64,000 bases of DNA from Geodermatophilus ruber (GTDB taxonomy: Bacteria; Actinomycetota; Actinomycetes; Mycobacteriales; Geodermatophilaceae), in contig NZ_FOSW01000002.1 of NCBI RefSeq assembly GCF_900114385.1, positions 186,001 through 250,000 of the forward strand, read 5' to 3'. Under the pieces are notes generated by a model, which had not been told where the DNA came from, did not search any database, and worked only from the letters and a program-made list of their open reading frames with translations. Each line of letters begins with the position of its first letter. Positions within the stretch are counted from its first letter, which is position 1. Positions 29,283-39,448 of this stretch are shown in pieces. A program made the translations under genes and the position numbers.

Positions 29283-29498
29283 ATGGGCAAGCCCACCGAG
29301 CAGAGCCACCCGTGGCACGCCGTCGAGGCCCACCGCCCGCCCGAGGAGCTGGACGGCGAGGCCGAGCTGGCCGTCTGCGGCGCGATCGTGCAGGTGTGGG
29401 GCTCGCAGCGGTGGGAGCGGGTGGGCGCCGGCCGTACCGCCTGTCCCGAGTGCTGCCGGCTGACGGCGGCGGACCGGTCGCTCAGCTCGGTGCGCTGA
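29283..29498 (+). CDS. Small Cys-containing hypothetical protein
   Basis: 71 residues. It contains AVCGAIVQVWG and, 20 residues on, TACPECCRL, a CG...CPEC pattern like small actinobacterial zinc-ribbon proteins whose N-terminus reads WHAVEAH. The ATG at 29283 is chosen because family-like sequence begins there; upstream the frame runs through a GCCGT-rich imperfect repeat. No clear Shine-Dalgarno. Function unknown. Confidence 0.55.
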   Translation: MGKPTEQSHPWHAVEAHRPPEELDGEAELAVCGAIVQVWGSQRWERVGAGRTACPECCRLTAADRSLSSVR

Positions 29499-29508
29499 GC
29501 GGTCGCGG

Positions 29509-30690
29509 TCAGCCGCGTTCCGGCCGGCGGCCGCTGATCGCCGAGAGGCCGGTGATCTCCCGGCCCACGATGAGCGCCTGCACCGAGTCCGTGCCCTCGA
29601 AGGTGAAGATCGCCTCCATGTCGGCGTGGTGACGGGCCACGTGGTGGTCCAGCAGGATGCCGTCACCGCCGAGGATGTCGCGGGCGTCGGCGACGATCGC
29701 GCGGGCCTTGGCCGCGTGGTTCATCTTCGCCAGCGACGCCATGGCCGCGGTCATCCGGCCGCTGTCGGCCAGCTTCGACAGCCGCCAGCACATCAGCTGC
29801 ATCGAGGTGATCTCGGCGAGCATCCGCGCCAGCTTGTCCTGCACCAGCTGGAAGCCGGCGATCGGCTGCCCGAACTGCTCGCGGCCCAGAGCGTGGGCCA
29901 GCGCCAGTTCGTAGGCGGCGGTGGCCAGCCCCAGCGCCCGCCAGGCGACGGTGTACCGCGTGCGGTCCAGCACCCGGGACACGTCCCGGAACGAGGAGCA
30001 GTTCGCCAGCTTGTTCTCCACCGGCACCCGGACGCCGGTCAGCGTGATCTCGGCCTGCCAGACCGCCCGCAGCGCCGTCTTCCCGGTCATGACCGTGGCC
30101 TCGTAGCCCGGCGTCCCCTTGTCGACGACGTACCCGCCGACCGCGCCGTCCTCCCCGCGGGCCCAGATGATCACGTGGTCGGCGATGGAGCCGTTGCCGA
30201 TCCACTTCTTCTGCCCGTCGAGGACGTAGCTGTCGCCGTCCCGGCGGGCGGTGGTCTCCAGCGCCACGGCGTCGGAGCCGTGCCGGGGCTCGGTGAGCCC
30301 GAAGGCGCCGATCCGCTCCATCCGCGCCATCGCCGGCAGCCACCGCTCGCGCTGCTCCTCCGAGCCCAGCATCGCGATCGACTGCATGGCGAGGAAGCTG
30401 TGCACGCCGTAGAAGGTGCCGACGCTGCCGTCGGCGCGGGCCCACTCGGCGGCGACCAACCCGGCCGCGACGGCGCTCATGCCCGGTGATCCGTAGCCCT
30501 GCACCGTGCCGCCGGAGATCCCGAGCTCGGCGATCCGCGGCACCAGCTCGAACGGGAACTCCGCCCGCTCCCAGTACTCGTTGATCCGCGGCGTGACCTC
30601 CTTCTCGCAGAAGGCGCGCACGCGGTCGCGGATCTCGATCTCCTCCGGCTCGAGGAGCTCCTCCAGGGCGTAGAAGTCGGGGGTCGTCAC
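29509..30690 (-). CDS. Acyl-CoA dehydrogenase (glutaryl-CoA dehydrogenase-like)
   Basis: 393-residue flavoenzyme. FAD/substrate blocks are [13 protein letters not shown] (about residue 128), [17 protein letters not shown] (about 155) and [22 protein letters not shown] (about 285). The catalytic Glu is in [21 protein letters not shown] near the C-terminus, the pattern of glutaryl-CoA dehydrogenases. The start GTG 30688-30690 lies 7 nt downstream of TAGCCT (minus strand 30698-30703), so it is likely leaderless; the frame up to 30807 lacks homology. The substrate is inferred only from family resemblance. Confidence 0.92.
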   Translation of the reverse strand: MTTPDFYALEELLEPEEIEIRDRVRAFCEKEVTPRINEYWERAEFPFELVPRIAELGISGGTVQGYGSPGMSAVAAGLVAAEWARADGSVGTFYGVHSFLAMQSIAMLGSEEQRERWLPAMARMERIGAFGLTEPRHGSDAVALETTARRDGDSYVLDGQKKWIGNGSIADHVIIWARGEDGAVGGYVVDKGTPGYEATVMTGKTALRAVWQAEITLTGVRVPVENKLANCSSFRDVSRVLDRTRYTVAWRALGLATAAYELALAHALGREQFGQPIAGFQLVQDKLARMLAEITSMQLMCWRLSKLADSGRMTAAMASLAKMNHAAKARAIVADARDILGGDGILLDHHVARHHADMEAIFTFEGTDSVQALIVGREITGLSAISGRRPERG

Positions 30691-30697
30691 GGCGGGC

Positions 30698-30703
30698 AGG
30701 CTA
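30698..30703 (-). promoter_or_regulatory. -10 hexamer for a leaderless acyl-CoA dehydrogenase transcript
   Basis: TAGCCT on the minus strand ends 7 nt before the GTG at 30690, with no ribosome-binding site between. This is the same layout as at 22428-22433. Confidence 0.45.
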
Positions 30704-30797
30704 CGGGCGGCCCGGGCGCACCGCTCCTCGAGCCGAGGGGTACCACGCCGGCGCCCGCCGTGCGTACCGGCGGGTCGGATCAGCGTGTAAAAAATTC

Positions 30798-30826
30798 TTG
30801 ACCCCATGTCGACGAAGCTTTACGTT
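30798..30826 (+). promoter_or_regulatory. Promoter of the membrane protein-XRE-oxidoreductase operon
   Basis: TTGACC (30798-30803), 17 bp, TACGTT (30821-30826). The region is unusually AT-rich for this genome and contains repeated TTCTTGAC (30795-30802), GCTTTAC (30817-30823) and TTCTTTAC (30841-30848), possible binding sites for the XRE protein encoded in the operon. Confidence 0.6.
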
Positions 30827-30861
30827 CCTCACGTCAAAGATTCTTTACAGAGGAGCGGGGC

Positions 30862-31290
30862 GTGGCGTTCGAGGAGAAGCGGGCCTGGGTGATGGTGCTG
30901 GTCGCCGTGGCGGCCTACGTCTGCTACGTCGGGGTCGTCCTCGGCCGCGCCGGGGGAGCGCCGCTGACCGAGGTGCCCTATGCGGCCACGCTGCTGTGGA
31001 CCGTGGGCGGCGCGATCGGGGCGTCGATCGTCCTGAACATCGTGCTGTCGACCGTCTTCCCCGAGGGCGCCAACGAGAAGGACCAGCGGGACCGGGAGAT
31101 CCACCGGCTCGGGGAGTACATCGGCCAGTCGTTCGTCGTCGTCGGGGCGGTGGCCGCGCTCGGCATGGCCCTGGCCGAGTGGGATCCCTTCTGGATCGCC
31201 AACGCGGTCTACCTGGGCTTCACGCTGTCGGCCGTGCTCGGCTCGGTCGCCAAGATCATCGCCTATCGCCGGGGCTTCCAGTCGTGGTGA
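30862..31290 (+). CDS. Four-helix integral membrane protein, function unknown
   Basis: 142 residues with four predicted membrane helices: [19 protein letters not shown] (about 9-27), [21 protein letters not shown] (about 42-62), [18 protein letters not shown] (about 90-107) and [21 protein letters not shown] (about 113-133). The loop between helices 2 and 3 is charged ([18 protein letters not shown]). GTG 30862 follows AGGAG. Its stop overlaps the XRE gene (GTGA). Membrane protein plus XRE pairs of this type are common in actinobacteria, where the regulator controls the pair. Confidence 0.8.
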   Translation: MAFEEKRAWVMVLVAVAAYVCYVGVVLGRAGGAPLTEVPYAATLLWTVGGAIGASIVLNIVLSTVFPEGANEKDQRDREIHRLGEYIGQSFVVVGAVAALGMALAEWDPFWIANAVYLGFTLSAVLGSVAKIIAYRRGFQSW

Positions 31291-31523
31291 AGCCGACCCG
31301 GATCACCAACCGGATCCGCACCCTGCGGTTCGCCGCCGGGGAGATGACCCAGGCCGAGCTCGCCCGCCGGATCGGCGTGACGCGGCAGACCGTCATCGCC
31401 ATCGAGCAGGGCCGCTACTCGCCCTCGCTGGAGATGGCCTTCCAGATCGCGGCGGTGTTCGGCGTGCCGCTCGTCGAGGTGTTCCAGTACCCCGCCGGGG
31501 AGTCAGGAGAAGAGCAGTCGTGA
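31287..31523 (+). CDS. XRE-family HTH regulator (short)
   Basis: 78 residues, almost only a DNA-binding domain: [59 protein letters not shown], a clean Xre HTH like Bacillus YozG. The GTG at 31287 overlaps the preceding stop, and its own stop overlaps the next start. Expected to bind the operon promoter at 30798-30848. The tail GESGEEQS is disordered. Confidence 0.9.
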   Translation: MKPTRITNRIRTLRFAAGEMTQAELARRIGVTRQTVIAIEQGRYSPSLEMAFQIAAVFGVPLVEVFQYPAGESGEEQS

Positions 31524-32491
31524 AGGCGATCGTCCAGGACCGGTACGGCACGGCCGACGCGCTGGAGCTCCGGGACGTCGACGTGCCCGAGCCCAGGAAG
31601 GGCGAGGTGCTCGTCCGGGTGCGCGCGGCCGGCGTGGATCCCGGGGTGTGGCACCTGAGCACGGGGCTGCCGTACGCGGTGCGGCTCGGTGCGGGCCTGC
31701 GCCGGCCCCGCAGGCGCATCCCCGGCATGGACCTCGCCGGCGTGGTGGAGGCGGTCGGCCCGGGCGGTGCCCGCTTCCGGCCGGGGGACGAGGTGTTCGG
31801 CACCGGCTCCGGCAGCTTCGCCGAGTACGCGGTCGCGTCCGCGGCGACGCTCGCGCGCAAGCCCACCATCCTGTCGTTCGAGGAGGCGGCCACCGTCCCG
31901 GTCTCCGGGCAGACGGCGCTGGAGGCCGTGCGCCGCGTCGGGCGGGTGCGGCCGGGGCAGCGCGTCCTGGTCGTCGGCGCCGGTGGGGGCGTGGGGTCCT
32001 TCGCGGTCCAGCTCGCCGCGGCCGCCGGGGCCTCGGTCACCGGTGTGTGCAGCACCGGCAAGCTCGAGCTCGTCCGGTCGCTGGGTGCCGTCGACGTCGT
32101 CGACTACACGCGCGAGGGCATCGCCGATCGCGGGCGCATCTTCGACGTCGTCGTCGACACCGCGGGCAACCGCTCGCTGGCGGAGCTGCGGGGGGTGTTG
32201 GTGCCCCGCGGGACGCTGGTGCTCGTCGGCGGGGAGGGCAGCGACGGGAAGTGGCTGCAGGGCTTCGACCGCCAGCTCCGCGCGCTGCTGCTCTCCCCGT
32301 TCGCCGGCGCGCGGCTGGTGCCGCTGCTGTCGCGGTCGAGCACGGCGGGGCTCGAGGCCCTGACCGAGCTGATCGAGGCCGGCCGGGTCAGGCCGGTCGT
32401 GGACCGGAGATACCCCTTGGCCGCCGCGGCCGACGCCGTCGACCACGTCGGCAGCGGCCACGCACGGGGCAAGGCCGTCGTCGTCCCGTAG
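31520..32491 (+). CDS. NAD(P)-dependent zinc-independent alcohol dehydrogenase/quinone oxidoreductase (MDR family)
   Basis: 323-residue medium-chain reductase. The N-terminal catalytic domain has [17 protein letters not shown] and [13 protein letters not shown]. The Rossmann region carries [34 protein letters not shown] (about 150-183), the NADP-type pattern of quinone reductases. Structural-zinc Cys residues are absent, which places it with QOR-type enzymes. GTG 31520 overlaps the XRE stop. Third gene of the operon; a detoxifying role is inference. Confidence 0.9.
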   Translation: MKAIVQDRYGTADALELRDVDVPEPRKGEVLVRVRAAGVDPGVWHLSTGLPYAVRLGAGLRRPRRRIPGMDLAGVVEAVGPGGARFRPGDEVFGTGSGSFAEYAVASAATLARKPTILSFEEAATVPVSGQTALEAVRRVGRVRPGQRVLVVGAGGGVGSFAVQLAAAAGASVTGVCSTGKLELVRSLGAVDVVDYTREGIADRGRIFDVVVDTAGNRSLAELRGVLVPRGTLVLVGGEGSDGKWLQGFDRQLRALLLSPFAGARLVPLLSRSSTAGLEALTELIEAGRVRPVVDRRYPLAAAADAVDHVGSGHARGKAVVVP

Positions 32492-32502
32492 GCGGTCGCG
32501 CC

Positions 32503-33012
32503 TCAGCCGGGAAGCAGGGACCCGCGGACGTAGGCCGCCTGGCCGACGTGCTGCAGGTCGTCGGCGAGCACGCTGACCAGCCGGACGCCCAGGGTCACCG
32601 GTGGGTCCCAGTTCTCGTCGACGACCCGGTCCAGGTCGTTGTCGGTCAGGCCGCGCAGGAACTCCGCGGTCCGGGCGTGCACCGCCGCTGCGTAGTCGAG
32701 CAGCAGGTCGGCCGACGGCACCCGGACCTGCGCCACCTGCTCGGAGGTGAAGCCGTAGCCGGTCGCTGAAGGCGGGAAGGGCAGGCCGAAACGGTCGTAC
32801 CAGCCCTCCGCCGTCCACACCTGCTCGGTTCCGGCGACCTCGGCGATGTGGTCGTCCTGCACCCGGGCCAGGTGCCAGGCCAGCCAGGCGATGCTGTTGG
32901 CGTTCGGGGCGGGCCGGTACGTCAACTGCTCGGGGGTGAGGCCCTCGACGGCCGGCCTCAGCTCCTCCTGGATCCGCCCGTAGGCGTCGAGCAGGAGTTC
33001 GCGACTGCGCAT
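32503..33012 (-). CDS. DinB-like (DUF664) protein
   Basis: 169 residues of the DinB/YfiT four-helix metal-dependent fold. Conserved His: WLAWHLARVQDDH near residue 46 and DDLQHVGQAAYVRG near residue 153, which with a second-helix site form the usual three-His metal centre. Family members act as thiol-dependent S-transferases with mycothiol or bacillithiol. ATG 33010-33012. It ends 12 bp from the oxidoreductase stop (convergent) and is divergent from usp. Confidence 0.85.
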   Translation of the reverse strand: MRSRELLLDAYGRIQEELRPAVEGLTPEQLTYRPAPNANSIAWLAWHLARVQDDHIAEVAGTEQVWTAEGWYDRFGLPFPPSATGYGFTSEQVAQVRVPSADLLLDYAAAVHARTAEFLRGLTDNDLDRVVDENWDPPVTLGVRLVSVLADDLQHVGQAAYVRGSLLPG

Positions 33013-33021
33013 GGGCTCTCG

Positions 33022-35541
<2,520 letters not shown>

Positions 35542-35543
35542 CG

Positions 35544-35978
35544 TTACAGGTCGAGGTGCTCGAACGCGCCGTCGATCCCCTCCATCGCCAGGCCGCCGAG
35601 CACGGCCAGCGCGATCAGCAGGCCGACGATCACGAGCACGGCGATGAGGACCCGCCGTGACCGCAGCCCCGCCGTCATCTCCGAGCGCACCTGGGTCGCG
35701 ACCGCGGACCCGATGCCGCGCCAGCCCGTCACCGGGTGGTCGGCGGGAGCGACGGCCGGCGGGAGGTCCGCCGTCAGCGGCGGGAGCTCGTCGAGGAAGC
35801 GGGCCGAGAGGGCGGCCACCATCCGCTCGCCGCCCTCCTCGTGAGTGAGCAGACCGCGCCCGACCGCGTCCTCCAGCGCGGCCACGGTGGCGGCCCGGTC
35901 GGCGTCCGAGGCCCGCAGGCGCGGTCCGGGTGCCGATCCGGGAAGAGGGTCCGGTCCGGCGGCCGGCGTGGGTGTCAT
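35544..35978 (-). CDS. DUF1707 domain membrane protein
   Basis: 144 residues. The N-terminal DUF1707 is RLRASDADRAATVAALEDAVGRGLLTHEEGGERMVAALSARFLDELPPLTADLP (about 20-73). A single C-terminal membrane helix is at about 110-132 (VLIAVLVIVGLLIALAVLGGLAMEG). ATG 35976-35978 is preceded by GCGAGGACG. The DUF2156 gene starts 2 bp after its stop, so it is probably co-transcribed. DUF1707 proteins are actinobacterial, and their function is mostly unknown. Confidence 0.85.
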   Translation of the reverse strand: MTPTPAAGPDPLPGSAPGPRLRASDADRAATVAALEDAVGRGLLTHEEGGERMVAALSARFLDELPPLTADLPPAVAPADHPVTGWRGIGSAVATQVRSEMTAGLRSRRVLIAVLVIVGLLIALAVLGGLAMEGIDGAFEHLDL

Positions 35979-36444
35979 CGTCCTCGCCCGTCCTTCCTGG
36001 GGGTACGCGCGGATCCTCGCCGCCATGCGTGGGCCGCGCGGGCGACCCGTGCCCCGAGGCTCGTGGTCCGTTCCTGTGACCGCGTTGAGAGCGGCTGGGA
36101 GCTTCCGGGGAACCCGTTCTGAGCCGACGTTCAGCTGCGCCCACCACACTGGACCCGGCGCAGCCCGCTGGCCACCATTCGCGCCGCGCACGAGGGTGCG
36201 GCCATCCACCCGCCGCGGGCGCCTCGTCCGACGGTGACCGACGCCGGGGTGCCCACCTGAGGGGCGTGCGGGTGTGTCCGTAGCCCGCTCCCGGAGCCCG
36301 ACGAGGGGTGGTCCGACGAGGCCCCCCGCGGATGCACGGAGCCGCTGACGCCCCGAGCAGCAGGTCACGCCGCGGAAAGCGCGGTGCACAACCTTTTTGT
36401 CCGGAAGCCGCGTGTGGTGGGGACGCCCGGGGAATGAACCCGCG
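35979..36444. other. Intergenic region, no gene recognised
   Basis: 466 bp divergent spacer upstream of the DUF1707 and AI-2E genes. It has a GGAAC...CGTTC stretch near 36110-36135 that is only loosely ECF-like, and an atypical CCTTTTTGTCC run near 36390. No RNA gene, riboswitch or small ORF can be supported. Confidence 0.35.
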
Positions 36445-37560
36445 GTGACCTCCCTTCCCGCCCGCGGACAGCCGCAGCCCGTACCGGTCCGGACGATCGT
36501 GACCACGATCGCTCTGGTTCTCGCGACGGCGTTGCTGCTGTACGTCGTCCTGCACACCCGCCGGGTGCTGACCTGGATCGTCATCGGCGCGTTCTTCGCC
36601 GTGGCGCTCGGTCCGGTGGTCGACTGGGTCCAGCGGCGCGTGCTCGGAGGGCGGCGACGCGCGCTGGCCACCTTCCTGGTCTTCCTCGTCGTGGTCGTCC
36701 TGCTGGCGGCGCTCATCGCGGCCTTCGCAGTGCCGCTGGTCAACGAGGGAACCAGGTTCGCCGGGCAGCTTCCCGGGCTCATCGACGACGCGCGGGCGGG
36801 ACGTGGTCCGGTCGGGGATCTGCTCGAGCGCACGCATGCCCTGCAGTGGGTGCAGAACAACCAGGCGAGGATCAGCGGCTTCGCCAGCGGGCTGACCGCG
36901 CCCGTTGCCGGGGCGCTGTCCGGGCTGGCCAGCGGGATCGCGGGCACGCTCACCGTGCTGGTGCTCGCGTACCTCATGGTGCTCGAAGGTCCCAGGGTGG
37001 TGGAGGGGACGCTGAACGTCCTCCGCCCGGCGACGGCCGAGCGGGTCCGCCGTGTCGGTGCCGACTGCGCGCGGTCGGTCACGGGCTACCTGTCGGGGAA
37101 CCTGCTGATCAGCGTCCTCTGCGCCGGCCTCACCTACGTGGTGCTTCTCGTCCTGGGAGTGCCCTTCGCGGGGCTCATCGCACTCTTCGTCGGCATCGCC
37201 GACCTCATCCCCCTGGTGGGCGCCACGATCGGCGGTGCTACTGCCGTGCTGGCCGGATTCATCCACTCGGTGCCGGCCGGGATCACGGTGCTGGTCTTCT
37301 TCGTTCTCTACCAGCAGCTGGAGAACCACCTGCTGCAGCCGGTCGTCTTCGCCCGCACGGTGAAGCTCGATCCGCTCACCGTGATCGTCGCGATCCTCAT
37401 CGGGGCGGAGCTCATGGGGATCCTCGGGGCGCTGCTGGCCATCCCGGTGGCCAGCATCATCCAGGTGATCCTGCGGGACGTGTGGGATCACCGTCGGGGC
37501 GAGCTCAAGGACGAGCCGACCGTGGGGGAGGACCGCAGACCCGCGCTGGCGGCGAAGTAG
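36445..37560 (+). CDS. AI-2E family (TqsA-like) transporter
   Basis: 371-residue polytopic membrane protein of the AI-2E exporter/PerM family, about seven or eight helices, for example VRTIVTTIALVLATALLLYVVL and TWIVIGAFFAVALGPVVDW at the N-terminus. The family blocks VLAYLMVLEGPRVVEG, LIALFVGIADLIPLVGATIGG and VLYQQLENHLLQPVVFARTVKLDPLTVIVAILIGAELMGILGALLAIPVASIIQVI are intact. GTG 36445 is chosen as the start nearest the conserved N-terminus, with GGGGA upstream; the frame extends to 36397. A hairpin follows directly. Confidence 0.88.
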   Translation: MTSLPARGQPQPVPVRTIVTTIALVLATALLLYVVLHTRRVLTWIVIGAFFAVALGPVVDWVQRRVLGGRRRALATFLVFLVVVVLLAALIAAFAVPLVNEGTRFAGQLPGLIDDARAGRGPVGDLLERTHALQWVQNNQARISGFASGLTAPVAGALSGLASGIAGTLTVLVLAYLMVLEGPRVVEGTLNVLRPATAERVRRVGADCARSVTGYLSGNLLISVLCAGLTYVVLLVLGVPFAGLIALFVGIADLIPLVGATIGGATAVLAGFIHSVPAGITVLVFFVLYQQLENHLLQPVVFARTVKLDPLTVIVAILIGAELMGILGALLAIPVASIIQVILRDVWDHRRGELKDEPTVGEDRRPALAAK

Positions 37561-37566
37561 GCAGGG

Positions 37567-37606
37567 CGGTGACCAACTACGCGCAGCCGCGCGTAGTTGG
37601 TCACCG
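37567..37606 (+). terminator. Perfect 18-bp inverted repeat after the AI-2E gene
   Basis: Arms 37567-37584 and 37589-37606 are perfect complements (CGGTGACCAACTACGCGC and its complement) around a 4-nt loop AGCC, starting 7 nt after the stop. It can serve as an intrinsic or bidirectional terminator; its perfection would also fit a mobile repeat. Confidence 0.6.
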
Positions 37607-37635
37607 AGCGCCGGTACCGGGGCAGGTGCGGGGCC

Positions 37636-37725
37636 AGCGCGGACGACGTCGTCGAGCTGGCCAGCGAGATCCCGGTGCTCGTCGTCCGGGAACCGGCCGG
37701 GCGGGGCCGGCGGCACGGCGCCTGA
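37636..37725 (+). pseudogene. Fragment of a universal stress protein gene (3' end only)
   Basis: About 30 codons ending PVLVVREPAGRGRRHGA-stop. From about 37673 to 37755 the DNA is nearly identical to 33588-33672, the 3' end and flank of the intact usp, including the non-coding CGACACTCAGCGCCGGGG stretch. The 5' part of the gene is missing. It is a partial duplication, not a functional gene. Confidence 0.75.
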
Positions 37726-37829
37726 TGGGGCGCGACACTCAGCGCCGGGGGTCGGACGCGGTGCACGCGCCACACCGCCGGCCCGCAATCCGAGGAGCTT
37801 CGCCCGGATCGTCGCTCCACGCTTTCCTC

Positions 37830-38129
37830 ATGACCGAAGCTGACGTGCGGCATGCCGCTTTTCGCCTCGAGTACGTCGTCCGCTGGAACCCGACGGCGCT
37901 CCTCGTCCGGTCCATCCGGATGGACCCGCCGATCACCCACGAGGAGGCGCGCAGGCTGGTCGCGGCCGAGCTCCCGGCGCTGGCCCGAGCCGGGGTCTGG
38001 ACCCTGATGGACGGCTCGCAGTACATCCGCGGGGTCGACATCGTCTCCTGCAAGGTCATGCCGGTCGCCGTGACGCCCGACGAGGACCACGGCGTCAGCT
38101 TCAGCCTGGTCGCCGCCGACGAGGACTAA
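37830..38129 (+). CDS. Hypothetical protein, 99 residues
   Basis: Not recognised. A soluble alpha/beta-like small protein without signal or membrane segment: RLEYVVRWNPTALLVRSIRMDPPITHEEARRLVAAELPALARAGVWTLMDG. ATG 37830; no strong ribosome-binding site. Flanked by the usp fragment and convergent topoisomerase gene. The coherent composition suggests it is real, but support is limited. Confidence 0.5.
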   Translation: MTEADVRHAAFRLEYVVRWNPTALLVRSIRMDPPITHEEARRLVAAELPALARAGVWTLMDGSQYIRGVDIVSCKVMPVAVTPDEDHGVSFSLVAADED

Positions 38130-38156
38130 CGGCACCCCGGTTCCGCTCGGTCTGGC

Positions 38157-39206
38157 TCAGCCGATGACCAGCAGCATCGCCGACTCCGAGTGCGACAGGC
38201 CCTGGCGATCCCCGGCCCGGTCGAAGGCGGCGGTCAGGCTGCCCTCGACGTAGGCGTCGGGCACGCGGGGGTTCACGTAGCTGGCCCGGCACACCGCGCG
38301 GGTGTTGTTCAGCCGGGCGGCCGCGGCGTCGATGGCGGCCAGGATCTTCCTCCGCGCGTCGGCCGGTGAGCGCGGCGGGCCGAGGTCGACCAGGGACTCC
38401 GCGGCGACCCGGGTGCCGCCCCAGGTGCGGAAGTCCTTGGCGGTGAAGACCGCGTGCGTGACCGCCCGCAGGTAGGCGTTGACGTCGGCGGAGCCGACGT
38501 CGACCACCTGGCCCGCATCGTCGACGTAGGAGAACAGTTCCTGCCCGGGCAGCTCGTGGCAGGCGTGGACGACGGTGGCCAGGCGTGGGTCGCTGAGCCG
38601 GACCCGCTGCTCCTTGCCCGACTTGGCGCGGAACTCGAAGGCGATCGTGGGGCCCTCGACCCGGACGTGGTCGTGCCGCAGCGTGGTGAGTCCGAAGGAC
38701 TGGTTCTGCCGGGCGTACTCCTCGTTGCCGATCCGGATCAGCGTCTGGTCCATGAGCCGCAGCACGGCTCCGAGCACCTTCTCCCGGGGCAGGCCGGGAC
38801 GGTCGAGGTCCTGGTCGATCCGCTCGCGCAGGCCGGGCAGCGCGTGCCCGAAGGCGCCCGTCCGGTGGAACTTGGTCCGGTCCTGCACCTCCCGCCAGCG
38901 CGGGTGGTAGCGGTACTGCTTGCGGCCGCGGCCGTCCCGGCCGGTGGCCTGGAGGTGCCCGTCGGGCAGGGGGGTGATCCAGACCCGGGTCCACGCCGGC
39001 GGGATGCCGATCGCCGCGATCCGGGCGAGCTCGCCGGCGTCGGTGACGACGGTGCCGTCCGGACGGCGGTAGCGCCATCCTCCCTCGCCGCGCTCGCGGC
39101 TGATGCCCGGGACGGTGTCGGTCACGTAGATCAGCCCGGCCCGCTCGGCCGCGACCTCGGGAGCCAGACGCAGCTCCCCGGCGCTTCGCGGATCCAGCGT
39201 CGTCAC
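38157..39206 (-). CDS. DNA topoisomerase IB (poxvirus/eukaryotic type)
   Basis: 349-residue bacterial TopIB that relaxes supercoils through a 3'-phosphotyrosine. Blocks: RYRRPDGTVVTDAGELARI, GIPPAWTRVWI, GRDGRGRKQYRYHPRWREVQDRTKF, then RIGNEEYARQNQSFGLTTLRHDHV and the core FRAKSGKEQ and FTAKDFRTWGGT. The catalytic Tyr is in CRASYVNPRVPDAY (about residue 305). GTG 39204-39206 is taken as the start because homology begins there; the frame extends to 39413. Divergent from the phosphoribosyltransferase fusion. Confidence 0.92.
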   Translation of the reverse strand: MTTLDPRSAGELRLAPEVAAERAGLIYVTDTVPGISRERGEGGWRYRRPDGTVVTDAGELARIAAIGIPPAWTRVWITPLPDGHLQATGRDGRGRKQYRYHPRWREVQDRTKFHRTGAFGHALPGLRERIDQDLDRPGLPREKVLGAVLRLMDQTLIRIGNEEYARQNQSFGLTTLRHDHVRVEGPTIAFEFRAKSGKEQRVRLSDPRLATVVHACHELPGQELFSYVDDAGQVVDVGSADVNAYLRAVTHAVFTAKDFRTWGGTRVAAESLVDLGPPRSPADARRKILAAIDAAAARLNNTRAVCRASYVNPRVPDAYVEGSLTAAFDRAGDRQGLSHSESAMLLVIG

Positions 39207-39448
39207 GAGGGGTACCGCACGCTCGTACTGGCCTCCGGGGCCGGGCCGCCCCGGGGGCGCGGATCGGGGGCGACGTGGGGTGGCCGTGATGCTGGCCGCC
39301 GTCCGGCCCGGTACCCGCGGGCGGACGTCCGACACGCCGGGAGGCGGGCGTAGCGTCGCCCGCGGGGCGTCTCCTGCCTCGTGCCCCAGAGCCGGGCGGG
39401 CGTGGCATCGCACCGTTGCTCTCCTCCGGGGAGCGGAGTGGGGTCGAC

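Noticed and set aside
35544..37788. Open frames on the minus strand opposite the AI-2E gene
   Set aside because: The plus strand encodes a clear membrane transporter; the minus frames are Arg/Pro/Asp-rich shadows.
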